NCBI RefSeq assembly: GCF_000237925.1
Contig: NW_017386000.1
Coordinates: 1-64,000 of the forward strand
Length of the DNA stretch: 64,000 nt
Origin: Schistosoma mansoni
Taxonomy: Eukaryota > Platyhelminthes > Trematoda > Strigeidida > Schistosomatidae
Reading direction: 5' to 3'
Part shown: positions 21,783-33,000 of the stretch, one piece after another
How positions within the stretch are numbered: position 1 is the stretch's first letter
Layout of the letters: each line of letters begins with the position of its first letter
Position numbers and translations under genes: made by a program
The notes under the pieces: generated by a model
Databases searched by the model: none
Told to the model about the DNA's origin: nothing
Seen by the model: the letters and a program-made list of their open reading frames with translations, nothing else

Positions 21783-22028
21783 TTAAACCCAACGAGTTTG
21801 TCGTTGGTAAACACTCTTCTGATAGCTTGCTTCGTTTAGCAGCATCTGGTTGTCTCTCCTTACACTAGGGGACCATAATGTACAACATAGCAATAAAGAA
21901 ATAAAGTACAATGAAAATTTCGGTTCCTTGTGAAACTTCGTCGTTCTTTTCCAGCCGTCCTGGAAAAGAAAAAAATAGAACGTGTGAGTGCATGTCGAAA
22001 ATACACTCGTACTTGCGTAAAGACACAA
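21783..22028 (-). CDS. Third ORF of gypsy element
   Basis: An 81-codon frame between pol and the purine tract. The C-terminal half (EPKFSLYFISLLLCCTLW, then YQKSVYQRQTRW) matches the frame at 14555-14899 in the older copy, including the hydrophobic stretch and the basic tail. The N-terminus differs, so the starts of both frames are uncertain; the match begins around residue 25 here. The product is unknown. A membrane-anchored accessory protein is possible, but the evidence is one hydrophobic segment only. Confidence 0.4.
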   Translation of the reverse strand: MCLYASTSVFSTCTHTFYFFLFQDGWKRTTKFHKEPKFSLYFISLLLCCTLWSPSVRRDNQMLLNEASYQKSVYQRQTRWV

Positions 22029-22373
22029 GATGAGCTAAAAAAACTAATACACTTGCGACAGCGTAAAAGCGATTGTAAAAAATAGGTTTTTTTGGTCTTT
22101 CTTTAAAAAAATATATACGCTCATAAGTAAAAAATTGTTTTTCTTTGAAATAAATGTATAAAAAACGAGCATATTAAAAAATTCTCTTTTCTGTAATAAG
22201 TAATGCAAAGGGGAACCGGATATAAAGTTTGTGTCCTACGTGCAATAGTCGTTTAGATGTTCTGGAAATCTTACTCTTCTTCCGGAACGCGTTGTTTTAG
22301 GTTTATTTTCCGATGTTGACGAAGTATCAAGGTGTGTGTCGGCTGTCGTATGGGGTACTACAAGTGTAGGAGC

Positions 22374-22984
22374 CTAATCGTTCGAATGTACCGAAGGAAA
22401 TTCGACGTAGCTAGGGTTTCCTTCTAAGTACTTTGGTTTGAGGCGATCGATACTGATGCTATCGTTCGTGCCGTTCTTATCGACTACATAGTACTTGGGT
22501 TCACGTTGAAGAACTTTGAAGGGTCCTTCGTATGCTGATTCGAGAGGTCGTCGATGTGAGTCCCGACGAACGAAAACGTGTGTACTTTGTCGTAATTCAG
22601 GTCGAACGAAAACATCAGTTGATTGAGGTCTACGCATGTTAAGAGATATGAGTATCCGTTTAAATCGGGTAAGGGTCCTACCAAATCTAGATGAACGTGG
22701 TTGAAACGAGCGTCAGGGGTTTTGAAAGAGCCTAAGGGACATTTGTTGTGTCTTATGACCTTAGATTTCTGGCAGCATACACAGGAGCATGCCTACTCCC
22801 TCACGTCTTTATTCATGCCATGCCAGCTAAACCGTTCGGCTATAAGCTTGATTGTTGCACGAACACCTGGATGAGAAAGATTGTGCAACGTATTGAAGAC
22901 GTTGCGTCGATAATGTTTTAGAACGATTGAACGATCCCTACCTGTAGATGTGTCACAAAGTAAGGTTTCCTTACCTGTTCCCAT
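22374..22984 (-). pseudogene. Integrase remnant with catalytic core deleted
   Basis: The frame from 22984 contains the integrase N-terminal zinc-binding histidines ('HNLSHPGVRATIKLI') and a broken CxxC part. It reaches 'HLDLVGPLPDLNGYSYLL', the lead into the catalytic core, and then jumps at about 22627-22631 to the C-terminal domain (DVFVRPELR, 'YEGPFKVL', 'SIDRLKPKYL'). The D,D35E catalytic residues lie in the missing part. Compared with the copy at 13047-14300 about 500 bp are absent, and the junction falls at a short shared GACC. A protein from this frame could not integrate DNA. Confidence 0.85.
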
Positions 22985-24317
22985 CTACCTAATACGTAGT
23001 TTAAGAGTTGTCGAGGATAACTCGTGCTGAAGATCAATGTCTTCTTTTTGAAGCTGAGCGAGTTTAAGAAGGTCGATTCTTTGGAAACTGTTCAAGGAAC
23101 TTATACGAGACAAAGCGTCTGCGACTACATTGTTTGCTCCAGAAATGTGTTGTATGTCTGAAGTAAACTGAGAAATGTAGTCGAGTTGTCGAGACTCTCG
23201 CGGTGAGTACTTGTCTGAAGATGAACTTAAAGAGAAGGTAAGAGGTTTGTGATCGGTAAAAAGCGTGAATTCTCTTCCTTCGATGGAATGTTGGAAATGC
23301 CGTACAGCACAGTACATAGCTAGGAGTTCCCTACCGAACGTGCTGTACCTAGATTCCGCGTCTAGCAACCGTCTCGAGGAAAATCCTAAAGGTTGCCAAA
23401 AGTGGTTAACCCATTGTTGTAAGACTCCTCCGACTGCTGAGTCGGATGCGTCTACGGTGATACTAATGGGCGCTTGAGTGTCCTGATGAGCAAGCAGGGT
23501 TGCCTGAGCGATATGTTCCTTAACTGTGGAGAATGCTTTTCGAGCAGTGTCGTCTAAACTAATTGATTTTGCATTTCCACGAAGTTGGTCAGTTAACGGT
23601 TTCATAAGAGATGCGCATTTAGGTATGAACCGTCTGTAGAAACTCACAAGGCCGTTGAAAGTTCGCAACTGCTTAATCGTGGTCGGTTCTGGGTAATCCA
23701 GAATGGCCGCCACTTTGCTTCTAAGGGGTCGGATGCCTTGAGCATCAATGGTGTGTCCTAAGAAGTCTAAAGATTTTGTTACGATTTGGCATTTCTGAAT
23801 GTTTACAGTAATGCCATGCCTTTGGAGTCGATCGAAAACAATGTCCAGATGCTGGAGGTGCGATTATCTGTCCGGACTTGCTATGAGACAGTCATCAACA
23901 TACGCATGTACGAAGTTGAGACCTCGGAAGACGTCGTTTATAAATCTTTGAAAGGTTTGAGCCACATTTCTTAGGCCGAAAGGCATTCGTAGGAATTCGT
24001 AGAGGCCGAGAGGAGTTATAATGGCGATTTTAGGAATGTCGTCGGTTGCCATAGGTATTTGGTTGTAAGCCTTATCTAAGTCGATTTTCGAAAAGACAGA
24101 TGTACCTTTCAAGGTAGCTGTCAAATCGTGAATGTGAGGCAACGGGTAACGATCGGGAATGGTTTGAGCATCCAGACGCCGATAATCACCAGTTGGACGC
24201 CAATCATTGCTGTCCTTTTTAGGGACCATGTGCAATGGAGATGACCATGGACTATTTGATGGTCGAATTATCCTTAAGGCTATCATATAGTCGAATTATC
24301 CTTAAGGCTATCATATG
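22985..24317 (-). pseudogene. Reverse transcriptase-RNase H of gypsy element, frame-broken
   Basis: 24286-23864 encodes the RT fingers and palm: 'SPWSSPLHMVPKKD', 'WRPTGDYRRLDAQT', 'KIDLDKAYNQIP', 'FLRMPFGLRN' and the catalytic YVDD (about 23895). After a frame break near 23860-23715, 23713-22985 encodes the connection and RNase H: 'FNGLVSFYRRFIPKCA', 'ITVDASDSAVGGVL', 'STFGRELLAMY', 'FTLFTDHKPLTF', and 'GANNVVADALSR'. A 28-bp tandem duplication at 24262-24317 shifts the frame between protease and RT. Most other sequence is intact, as expected of a young copy. Confidence 0.88.
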
Positions 24318-24986
24318 GTCGAATTCGTTTTTGGCTAACCTAAGCTTTGCGGGAGCCAGTCGGCGGGCTTTTGAGAATACAGGTGGTCCTGTAGTCGAGA
24401 TGTGATGTATAACATTGCTGGTTACACACGGCAATTTCGGTTGCAGTTGATATGTCCCGGAGTATTTGTCGAGTAATGATTGATATTGGGGGTCTATGGC
24501 GTGCTTAATTGTGACTGGGGATAATCTGCAACCAGAAAAAGGAGTTACGCAAACAGATAGCTTAGCGTTTCCGTCTATTAACCCTCGTTTGCGTGTGTCG
24601 ATGAGTAGATTATGGTATTGTAACAGATCTATACCAATGATTGGCACAGAGACAACTGCAACCACGAAAATCCAGTTAATGGGTTTGCGTAAACCAACGT
24701 TAAGGTAGACGTACCTTTTACCGTATGTAGCGATCGGCTTTCCGTTTGCCGCCTGTAAACTTAAAACAGACTCGCGAAGTCTGTCGTTGGGATTTGCTGG
24801 AAGAACGCTAACTTCTGCGCCGGTGTCGACGAGGTAGCGAACTTTCGTGGTCACATCCGTGACGTATAACAGACGGCTATGTTCGCCGGCTACGGTTGCC
24901 GTTAACGCGTGCCGGCTGGGAAGTTTCCCGAGTACTTTTTCGTGTCGGTGGATTTGGAGTTCGGATAATTGCAGGGTTTCCCGCAA
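24252..24986 (-). pseudogene. Retropepsin-like protease and start of RT
   Basis: A 244-codon frame. The aspartic protease active site is 'LVDTGAEVSVLPA' (residues 51-63), followed by the 'IIGIDLLQYHNLLID' flap-to-end region near residue 115. The protease would cut the Gag-Pol polyprotein. The frame then runs into the RT leader (FSKARRLAPAKLRLAK) and ends early because of the 28-bp duplication at 24262-24317. Its beginning is uncertain; no zinc knuckle is visible between it and gag. Confidence 0.85.
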
Positions 24987-25002
24987 TTTCTGGAAGACTT
25001 AC

Positions 25003-25677
25003 TTATCGCCTACGTAAAACACTTCTTCGCGCGTTTCTTGACCGACTACGGTTATTACGAAATCCAAGGTATCGGGTGAGTGTATGACATAATTCGTTAA
25101 TGTCGTTCTGGGTCGTTTGAAGCTTTTCTTTGACTGAAAAGACCTCAGCGCTAGTAGACTTCGTAATTTCTAGAATTTGGTCGGCAGATGTGGCTAGTTC
25201 GTCTACGGCGTTGTTTTGGAACGAGACGAGAACTGCCTGCACCTGTTTTGGGAGTTTGGATAAGAAAAGTTCTTTTAATAGGCCATCATCGAACGTTCGT
25301 TGACCTATTACTTCTCCCATCATTACCAACATGTCCGTCGCGGAACCATGTTGCAGGTCGATATTGTTAAGTAGCTGATCTAACCGTTGTCGATCGGTTA
25401 GATCTCCGCGTTTCAGAATCGATCGGTTTAACGTTTCGTAAGGTTCCGAAACATCACTAGTAAACATACTAGGTGTTACGTACCTGTTAAATTCTCACAG
25501 TAACACCTTAACTACCGCGAGGAATCGTGTGCGCGAGTCCGTGGTTCCGTGCCTGCAAAAATCAGCTTCTGCATAGCAGAACCAGGACTCGATATTGTCA
25601 GGCCAGAAAGAAGTTAATTGAATCGATGACGGGGGAGTAGTCCTTAACTTAAATACTTTAGGTGACTGTTCCGTCAT
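25003..25677 (-). pseudogene. Gag of gypsy element, frame-broken
   Basis: Starts MTEQSPKVFKLR at 25677. The matrix/capsid-like part has 'FWPDNIESWFCYAEADF' and, after a frame break near 25490-25470, 'LLNNIDLQHGSATDMLVMM' and 'LSKLPKQVQAVLVSF', segments usual in gypsy Gag. It ends in a basic stretch (RNNRSRSRNARRSVLRRR). Gag would coat the RNA in the particle. No CCHC zinc knuckle follows, which may reflect a further deletion between gag and protease. Confidence 0.75.
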
Positions 25678-25854
25678 AGTAATATAAAGAACGAAAAATG
25701 TCTAATTAAAATATACCCGGAAAAACTCGAGAAAAAAAAGTATATCACAATATATAAAAATCAAATAAAGGATAACAATGAATAATAATATTCCAAAAAG
25801 GAACAGACTCACAGTTTATTGGCGTGGTGTACCAGATCACTTCGAGATCACCAC

Positions 25855-26180
25855 TGAATATACGACTAGTATACTGATTTTACAACCTGCTACCAATAGC
25901 ACCTTCTATATTCGAAACTTTCCCGACCAATGGAAATCAGAAGTCAGACGAGAAGAGGTAGGAAAGATATATTTGATACGTTATCACTATATCGCGAAGC
26001 GTTTATTCTAGGCTGGCTAGTGAACGTAGGAGCAGTGTCCCACGCTGAGTCGAAACGTGTTCTGGTGCGGATGCATGACCGAAAGCCTTCAGTTAAACAA
26101 GTCCACTTAAACGACGTGGTCAGCATCCAATATCGAACACTTAATGAGCTATTGATTTTGGGGAATTATTTACAGCTACA
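25855..26180 (-). repeat. 5' LTR of gypsy element
   Basis: 326 bp, TGAATATACG to ...ACAGCTACA on the plus strand. Being upstream of gag on the minus strand, it is the promoter LTR. Directly inside it, one base away, the minus strand reads TGGTGATCTCGAAGTGATC (25853-25835), in the usual place for a primer-binding site; no matching tRNA could be named. Confidence 0.9.
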
Positions 26181-26184
26181 CTAG

Positions 26185-26634
26185 GATATGCTGGTGATTT
26201 GGAAGGTGCATGCTCTTCGGAATAATGCTGATTACTATCATCATGTACATCTTAAAGGCAAACATCTGATTCCGGTGTGCCGCACTTAAGTCAATAAATA
26301 CAAATATATCTGAAGGAAAAAATGCTTTACAGTTGGGTAGTTTCTGTTCTTTTTATATACTTATGTGACATATTTAGTGGGTGTATTCGATATAATAAAT
26401 TATCAGTCGCAAAAGTCCTATTGAGTTATGTACTTCTTTCTGAAAGGTTTCAAAATTGTCACAACAAGTAATTGTCTCTGTAGCGTAGTATCATTTAGGA
26501 TCCGTTCTATATCATGGATCATTACGATGACATTAATTTCTCTACTTGAAGAATGGAGTCTACCAGACATATTGCAGCAAAACTCAAATCAAACTTAAAA
26601 TTGTTTTGATTTGATCACTTCAGCAAAATCTCAC
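26185..26634. other. No gene recognised
   Basis: Right flank of the gypsy insertion, AT-rich, without recognisable coding sequence. Confidence 0.4.
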
Positions 26635-29412
26635 GAGTCGTCGAGGTGACAGAAAAACAGGAATGGGGGTGGGGTAGCACTATACATACGGTCATGCCTG
26701 GATGCGCACCAACTTCACAACCAAGAGTTTCTCAATCTTGATGAGTCAGTATGGTGCTCAGTAAGATTGTCTACCACCTCGAGGTGTCTAGTTGGGGTCA
26801 TCTATAGGAAGCCCATTGCCGACATCGAGTATGACAAACGTCTGCTGGAAGGATTAACTCGCTCTACGCGTCTCGGATCCTCTCATATCCTGATTCTAGG
26901 GGACTTCAATCTTCCTAGAATCAACTTCGTGGAACATACATTGGTGGTGCCAACTATACTGAAGCTCTGTTCTTCAACCTTATCGGTGACCTGGGATTAT
27001 TCGAAAATGTGAAGTCGGAAACCCGTTGGAGAAACAGTCAGACGCCGTCGCGCTTAGACTGGGTATTCACAAATGAAGAATTCCTAGTTGACGACCTCTC
27101 AATCCTGGCTCCCCTGGGGAAAAGTGATCACGCCGTCTTATCATTCAGCTTTGTCAGCAAAACGGAGCTAAGATATCCTACTAGCAACAAGCGCTGGAAC
27201 TTCAAACGGTTGAATGTGTCAGCTTTACAGGACTATCTACAACAGGTGGATTGGGATGTTCACCCTCAAATTGAAGTGGATGCTCATTGGGATTTCTTAC
27301 TGCACACGATCTTATGTGCTACTGAGCATTCAGTTCCTAAAATGGTCCCAAAAAGCTACAAACAACCTCCAATCATCAAGAACCGCACTCGTCGTTTGCG
27401 AAGCCGCAAAAGGCACTGTTGGGTCGAATATAAACGAACCGACAATAACGACGCATACAGGCAATATAACCGCATAAGGAACATATGTCCAAAGGCAATA
27501 AGAGAAGACAGGCTTCAGTTCCAGACCAAGCTTATCGATAAATTCGTCTCCAATCCGAAGAGCTTATTCAGTTACGCAGCTTCTCTTCGACAAGGCGAAA
27601 CTGGAGTTTCCCAACTGCTTGGTCCTAATGGCCCGACCAATAACGACAGTGATGCCGCTAACCTTTTGGCTGAACAGTACTCCCGGACATTCCAGCCGAC
27701 CCACATCAACCATACCGACGAAAGCTTCACCTGCACCTGTACAGGACTTTCCGAAGTGGACCTGAGTGCTGACCTGGTGCTCCGTAAACTGCAGCACCTA
27801 AGAAAAGACACTTCTCCTGGTCCGGACATGGTTCATTCTGCTGTATTGAGGGAAGCAGCTTCAATCCCGGCGACACCACTTAGCGTGATGTTTGCACACT
27901 CGCTAAGCAGAGGCAAACTACCGGAAATATGGAAGCTGGCCCACATCACACCAATTTTCAATGGAGGTCGACGCAGTGAACCCTCAAGCTACCGACCAGT
28001 GGCCCTTCTCTCCATACCTTCTAAAATTATGGAATCTCTAATACACGACGGTATGCAAGAATATTTATCATCTTCAAAATTCTTCTCGCCTCAACAGCAT
28101 GGTTTCAGAAAAGGTCATTCTTGTATGACCAACCTGCTGACTGCGGTGGACAGATGGACAACCATCCTTGATCGCAAGGAGAAGGTTGACGTCATCTACC
28201 TGGACTTCTCAAAAGCTTTTGATTGGGTCAACCACGTATGTCTTATCAAGAAGCTTAGACGATTGGGTATAAAACCCCCTTTGATTGATTGGCTCTCTTC
28301 ATATTTAGAAAACCGACACTTTAAGGTCAGGGTTAACTTCACTCTCTCTCAGGCTATGTAATGTCCTAGTGGGGTCCCCCAGGGCTCAATACTAGGACCT
28401 CTTCTCTTCTTGATTTATATTAACGATCTTCCTCAACAAGTTTCATCTGGCTTATTGCTTTTTGCTGATGATGTGAAACTTTGGAGAGAGATACGTAATC
28501 ATAGTGATATACTACTTCTTCAGGAGGATCTGACCCGACTTCAAAGTTGGGCAGACGACAACGGTCTTACCTTCAACACTTCAAAGTGCAAGAAAGTCCA
28601 TCTGAGACATGTTGCAGACTATAGTTATAACTTAGGTAACTCCCCTCTAGAAGTTTCCCAAGTCGAAAAAGATTTAGGAGTGTTGGTACCCTATGACCTG
28701 AAATCGTATGCGAACTGTGACAAAAACGCCTCTCAAGCGAACCTTGCACTGGTAACATTGAAATGCATTTTTGGCCAGTTTGACGGTAGAACCTTCCATA
28801 TAATCTTCAACAGTTTTATTCGTCCTCATTTAGAGTACGGAAACATAGAATTTCCTCCCTCCCTCCAAAAGGATAAGGACACTCTGGAACGTATCCAACG
28901 TTGAGCCACGAAATCAGTTCGGGGACTCAAATTCAAACCTTATGAAGAGCGCCTCAAATCACTTAACCTTTACCCGTTAGAGTACAGGCGTCTTAGAGAT
29001 GATCTTCTTATGACCTACAGTATTCTTAGTACTCCTAGTGATCCCCTTAAACATCTTCTTAAGCTTAGTCATAACACTAACCTAAGAGGTAACACCCAGA
29101 AATTGGAGACCCTACATGGCAGAACAGACTGCAGACACAACTTCTACTCCGTTAGAGTTGTCAAGTGCTGGAATTCGCTGCCGACTGAGCTAGTCCAAGC
29201 GACCTCCAAGGAGTCCTTTAAGAGGAAACTTGACTTATTCTTAAGGACTAAGGATAACATATTATTATGATTTACAAATTCTTTTTTTCCTCTATTATCG
29301 TTCATATACCTAGGTTTTTGCCTGGAGGTATTGGTGATCCACTGCTACCAGACACGGAAGCCCGTTAAGTGAAAGCTTCTTCTATTCCGTCCTCAACCAT
29401 TTAAACCATTTG
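26635..29412 (+). pseudogene. CR1-like LINE (endonuclease-reverse transcriptase), nearly intact
   Basis: 5'-truncated in the endonuclease. Endonuclease motifs: 'LVGVIYRKP' (about 26788), 'ILILGDFNLPRI' (about 26887), and 'LDWVFTNEEF' and 'GKSDHAVLSF' (27055-27150). A one-base shift near 26945 breaks the frame. From 27009 to 29270 a single frame holds the whole RT: 'SYRPVALLSIPSKI', 'QHGFRKGHSCMTNL', 'IYLDFSKAFDWVNH', 'GVPQGSILGPLLF', catalytic FADDVKLW (about 28462), and the C-terminal domain ending '[16 protein letters not shown]'. Only two in-frame stops interrupt it: TAA 28359-28361 and TGA 28902-28904. The second lies in the usual RIQRRA segment, so it is probably CGA to TGA. The 3' UTR ends at about 29412, by comparison with the minus-strand copy ending at 49516. 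Confidence 0.88.
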
Positions 29413-30642
29413 ACTCATTCAGTTTAGTACAATGTGACCTTCTAGTGCTCAGTGACCTCCTCACAGGCGCTATATATAGACGTTTGACTGTCACGCCTTG
29501 AGGTCTTTTACTTTGTACGTTTAGACGGATGGAGTTCTAAGTTCCGTATGGTTTATACAGTTCCAATGGTTTTATCTAAGAAACTTTTTCAGTGATTAGT
29601 TCGCTGCCAACTAGGCAGGTAGGTTTACGTAAAACTCCACCCTAACTCTTAAGAGTAAATTTACTTAGCGCTAAAGTTTTTACTTTATAACTGATGTTAT
29701 TTAGTCACGAACCTAACTCAGAACAGTAACCTGACTCTTAATATGTGAACTTGGCCTTTTTCCTTTACTACAAGTGATAATTTGGCATGTAAGGGTTAGT
29801 TTTTCAGATCAAAGGTATAATTTCCACTGTTATTTTATTGCTTTTCATCGTTAATTATATGGCAGTTGGGAAGGGCTTTCTAGTCGGCTGATGAGTAGCC
29901 GAAGTTCGTAAGTGTAGCATACACTTACTGTACATCTTGTCTGTTGTTTTGAGAAGTCATAGTATCCCAAACGTCATATGAGTCAACTACACGATTTGAA
30001 TTGTCACTGAACGACGAATGCTTGTGAAGATATGCACGAAAGTCGACGAGAAATACTTGTTTTCACTTATTTATTTGAAGTACATACAGCTAGGACATTC
30101 GATATTTTTTAAGCATTACACATCAAAAAGCTGCCCAAACTACTCGGAAAAGTGTAAATGGTTTGTTTATTTCTAAACAACTTGTAGATATATAGCTAGT
30201 TAATAGCTTTTGGAGGTTGTCCGAAAACTCTAAGTTGATCACTAAATCTTGTAGTCGCCTGTATGTACATAGACTTAGTCTTCTAATGTAAAAGTATTGG
30301 TGGTGGTGACCTGACCACTACCGGGTAATTACGTGAATTTTCGGTCTTGTATCCTCTTGCTTACCTTAGTTAAAAGTTTACAAAAACTTCGAGAAATCTA
30401 TAGTCAACCAATCGACTACTGACTTTCTTGTTGGGTTTAACTTCATCTTGACACTTAGATAAGGTTCCGTTACCGAGATTAGTCAATCAGTCAATCACAT
30501 CGTAGAACTTCGTACGTAGGTACATCAGTTAGAGTTACCATACCACATTAACACAGATGCAGTTGTCGATTCAATTCCCCCAGTGGTAGAGGTAGTAAAA
30601 GTATAAGCAGTAATCCGAAGGATTACTGTTTAAAGATGTTAT
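29413..30642. other. No gene recognised
   Basis: About 1.2 kb of AT-rich DNA with no assignable frame or RNA. Confidence 0.45.
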
Positions 30643-33000
30643 TCAAGGAGTATAATCCAGTGAAAGAGAAAAAGATAGAGACATGAATAATTTGGGAGAA
30701 CACAAAGAGTGGATACACCTACGCCATTGTAAACGATTTTGGGCCATGTCATTCAAGGTCTCTAACCATCGGTTGCTATCGTCTAGCGGATCCCAACCAG
30801 GTAGTCTACACCTACCATAATAGTTCAGTCCACTTGTCAGTGACTTCATGGATTTGTGTCACGTTTTGGTCTGGCCGCCCCTAGATCTATTCCAAAATAC
30901 TCCTACACCATAAAACATCACCTGTCGGGGCAGTCGGTGGTTGGGTATGCGTAACACGTGTCCCAGCCATCTCAACTGATGAAGTTTCACTACTTCAATC
31001 GATTTACCATCCTTACCTAGTACCCGTTTCCTAACAACTGCATTACTTACACGGTGGCTAATTTCACTGCTAGTACTGGACCGCCATCCTTAAAAATCTC
31101 AGGGGTAAACCTCTCATGGCCTGCTGCTCTCCTTCGCTTCAGATTTCCTATAGAGTGAAGATTTGCATGAACTTGCCATTCAGGTCGACTGGGGATCGTG
31201 GGAAACTGAAGTGTGGCTGAAGGCCAGTTGAACTGATCCCTAAAGTGTTTTGCCCATCGTTCTCATCTCCTGGATTGAGAATAAATAATATGTCCATCGT
31301 TTTCCGACATAGTTTCTCTAACAATTAGATTCCTAATACCAGTTTCCTTAAGAAGTCTGGATAGTTGTCTGCTGTTACCTATTGTCGCTGCCTTTTCCAT
31401 CTTTCTTGCTTTCGCTACCCACCACTGTTCGCGATCATTGCGCAGGGTTGTTAGCCTGCGCTTATGTTGACTCCGCTCTTCGTTATGTTCAGAGTCATAT
31501 GGAATAAGTTTTCGAGCATATCTCAGTGCGGTAGATGCTGCTGAGATCCAGTGTTTCTCCCTAACCTTATGATTTACCGTACTAGCAGATATCACTGCTG
31601 TTTCCACAGCTTTTCGGATGTCATTCCACGCTGCCTCGGGGTGGGCACAACTTACATGGCTGCCTAACTGTTTTTCTAGTTGTTCCTGAAATATATTCTT
31701 AGCTTGCCTATCATTAGGTAGAACCCTAAGAGGCTTCCTTGCAGTGTCTTTTCTACGTCCGGTAAGACAACCAGACAGATACGTGCTTGCACTAGAGCAT
31801 GATCTGAATCTAAACATGTGCTCCAGAATGAGCGACAGTCTTCTACCCAGCCCCTCCATCGGTGGCTGGTAGCGATGTGATCTAGTTGGGTCCAACGTTG
31901 GGACGTATTCGGGGATCGCCATGTCAAAAGATGTTTTTCCTTGTGCTTAAAGTTAGTATTTGCAAGAAACAGGCGGTTATCTGAGGATAGCTGCAACAGA
32001 CGGTCACCATTATCTGTTCTTTGAGCCACGACACCATAAGATCCACCCAGGTGTCTTTCCTTTTCGCTTAGTTTGCCTACTTGAGCAATTAAGTCACCAG
32101 CCACTATTACTACATTGGAGCGCCTAGCTTTTCGGAGAAGGTCGGAAAGCTTTCTGTAGAACTCATCTTTTATATCGTCTGAGCTGCAGTCAGTGGGAGA
32201 GTAGGCAGAGACGACGAAGAGGCAACGACGAGTTTCCCTATCTTTCCGAGTCCTTACTGATCCGTTAAGTCGGACAGCGAATAGACAACTGTCTACTGGG
32301 ATCCAGTCTAAAAGAGCTAGTTCTGTCCTAGGACTTAATGCTATCCCTACACCAGTGAGTCCACGGGAAGCAGCATCAGGGCTTCCAGATACATGAAGCG
32401 TGTATCGAGATGGCTCTTTATTTTGATATGGTGAGGTCAAATGAATGACGCTACTCGGATCCTGTATGCGCGTTTCGGTAACGCAGCACACATCGATGGT
32501 GCGAGATTCTAAAGTCCTAGCTAGGGAGCCCTGTTGTCCTATTTGGCACAATGTTCGGACGTTAAAAGTTCCTACATGTAGTTTAGAGCGTGGTTTCAGG
32601 AGACCAGGAATAACGTCCCGTGTACTCGAATCGTTTGCTCTAGCGGTCCAAGATAATCAAAGGATGTGAGAATGGTTAGTCGTGGAGATAAAAGAGTTAT
32701 TAGGTGTAGGAAGAATTTGAATGTGACCAACTTGGTCTCGTATGCTGTTACGGGTTTAAGGGCTTATGTCACTTCCCGGCTGCCCACACCGTGGTAGGAT
32801 ATTTCTTGAGGAACCTGAAAAGGAAGTTGGATCAGTATTGGTCTTAACGACCTGGGAGCGTGACCGCAGTGCCCAAGGGACAACTGCTTGAGGCCGGTCA
32901 CTCACAGCCTTTTTGTGGTGGACTTTTGACCTGTTAGCTCCGTTCTTCAAAGGGCCTTACCGTCGGAGACGGACATCCGTGAGGTAAGGTGAGGTGTGAC
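30643..33000 (-). pseudogene. RTE-clade LINE (SR2/Perere-3-like), RT core deleted
   Basis: The minus-strand frame 32551-31676 encodes the endonuclease: 'TFNVRTL' just upstream (about 32570), 'DVCCVTETRIQD', 'LTGVGIALS', 'VIVAGDLIAQVG', 'NTNFKHKEKHLLTW', 'RWTQLDHIATS' and 'DSDHALVQARI'. The frame 31922-31263 continues into the linker ('REQWWVAKARKMEKAATIG', 'RLLKETG'). After about 31080 the sequence skips the RT palm and joins the C-terminal domain ('LRWLGHVLRIPNHRLPR', then 30849-30643 with 'GWDPLDDSNRWLETL' and 'MAQNRLQWRRC'). The catalytic YADD region is therefore absent. Sequence up to about 33300 may be its 5' UTR. Confidence 0.8.

Larger units (their letters stand above)
21396..26184 (-). 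mobile_element. Young Boudicca-like gypsy retrotransposon, internally deleted
   Basis: The element spans 21400-26180 and is flanked by the 4-bp target duplication CTAG (21396-21399 and 26181-26184). Its two 326-bp LTRs differ at about three positions by eye. On the minus strand the order is 5' LTR, putative primer-binding site, gag, protease, RT, RNase H, integrase remnant, third ORF, purine tract, 3' LTR. A gag frame break, a 28-bp duplication in RT, an RT-RNase H break and a deleted integrase core make it non-autonomous. Confidence 0.92.

Noticed and set aside
21475-21786. 103-codon frame with a near-identical 84-codon relative at 25930-26184
   Set aside because: Both lie in the two LTRs of one gypsy element; the identity comes from LTR duplication, not from a gene family.
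25835-25853. Primer-binding site identity for the gypsy element
   Set aside because: The position is right, but no tRNA 3' end could be matched with confidence, so no tRNA is named.
29885-29915. CTGATGAG string resembling a second hammerhead core
   Set aside because: No GAAA partner, no stem II and no cleavage triplet at the right distance.
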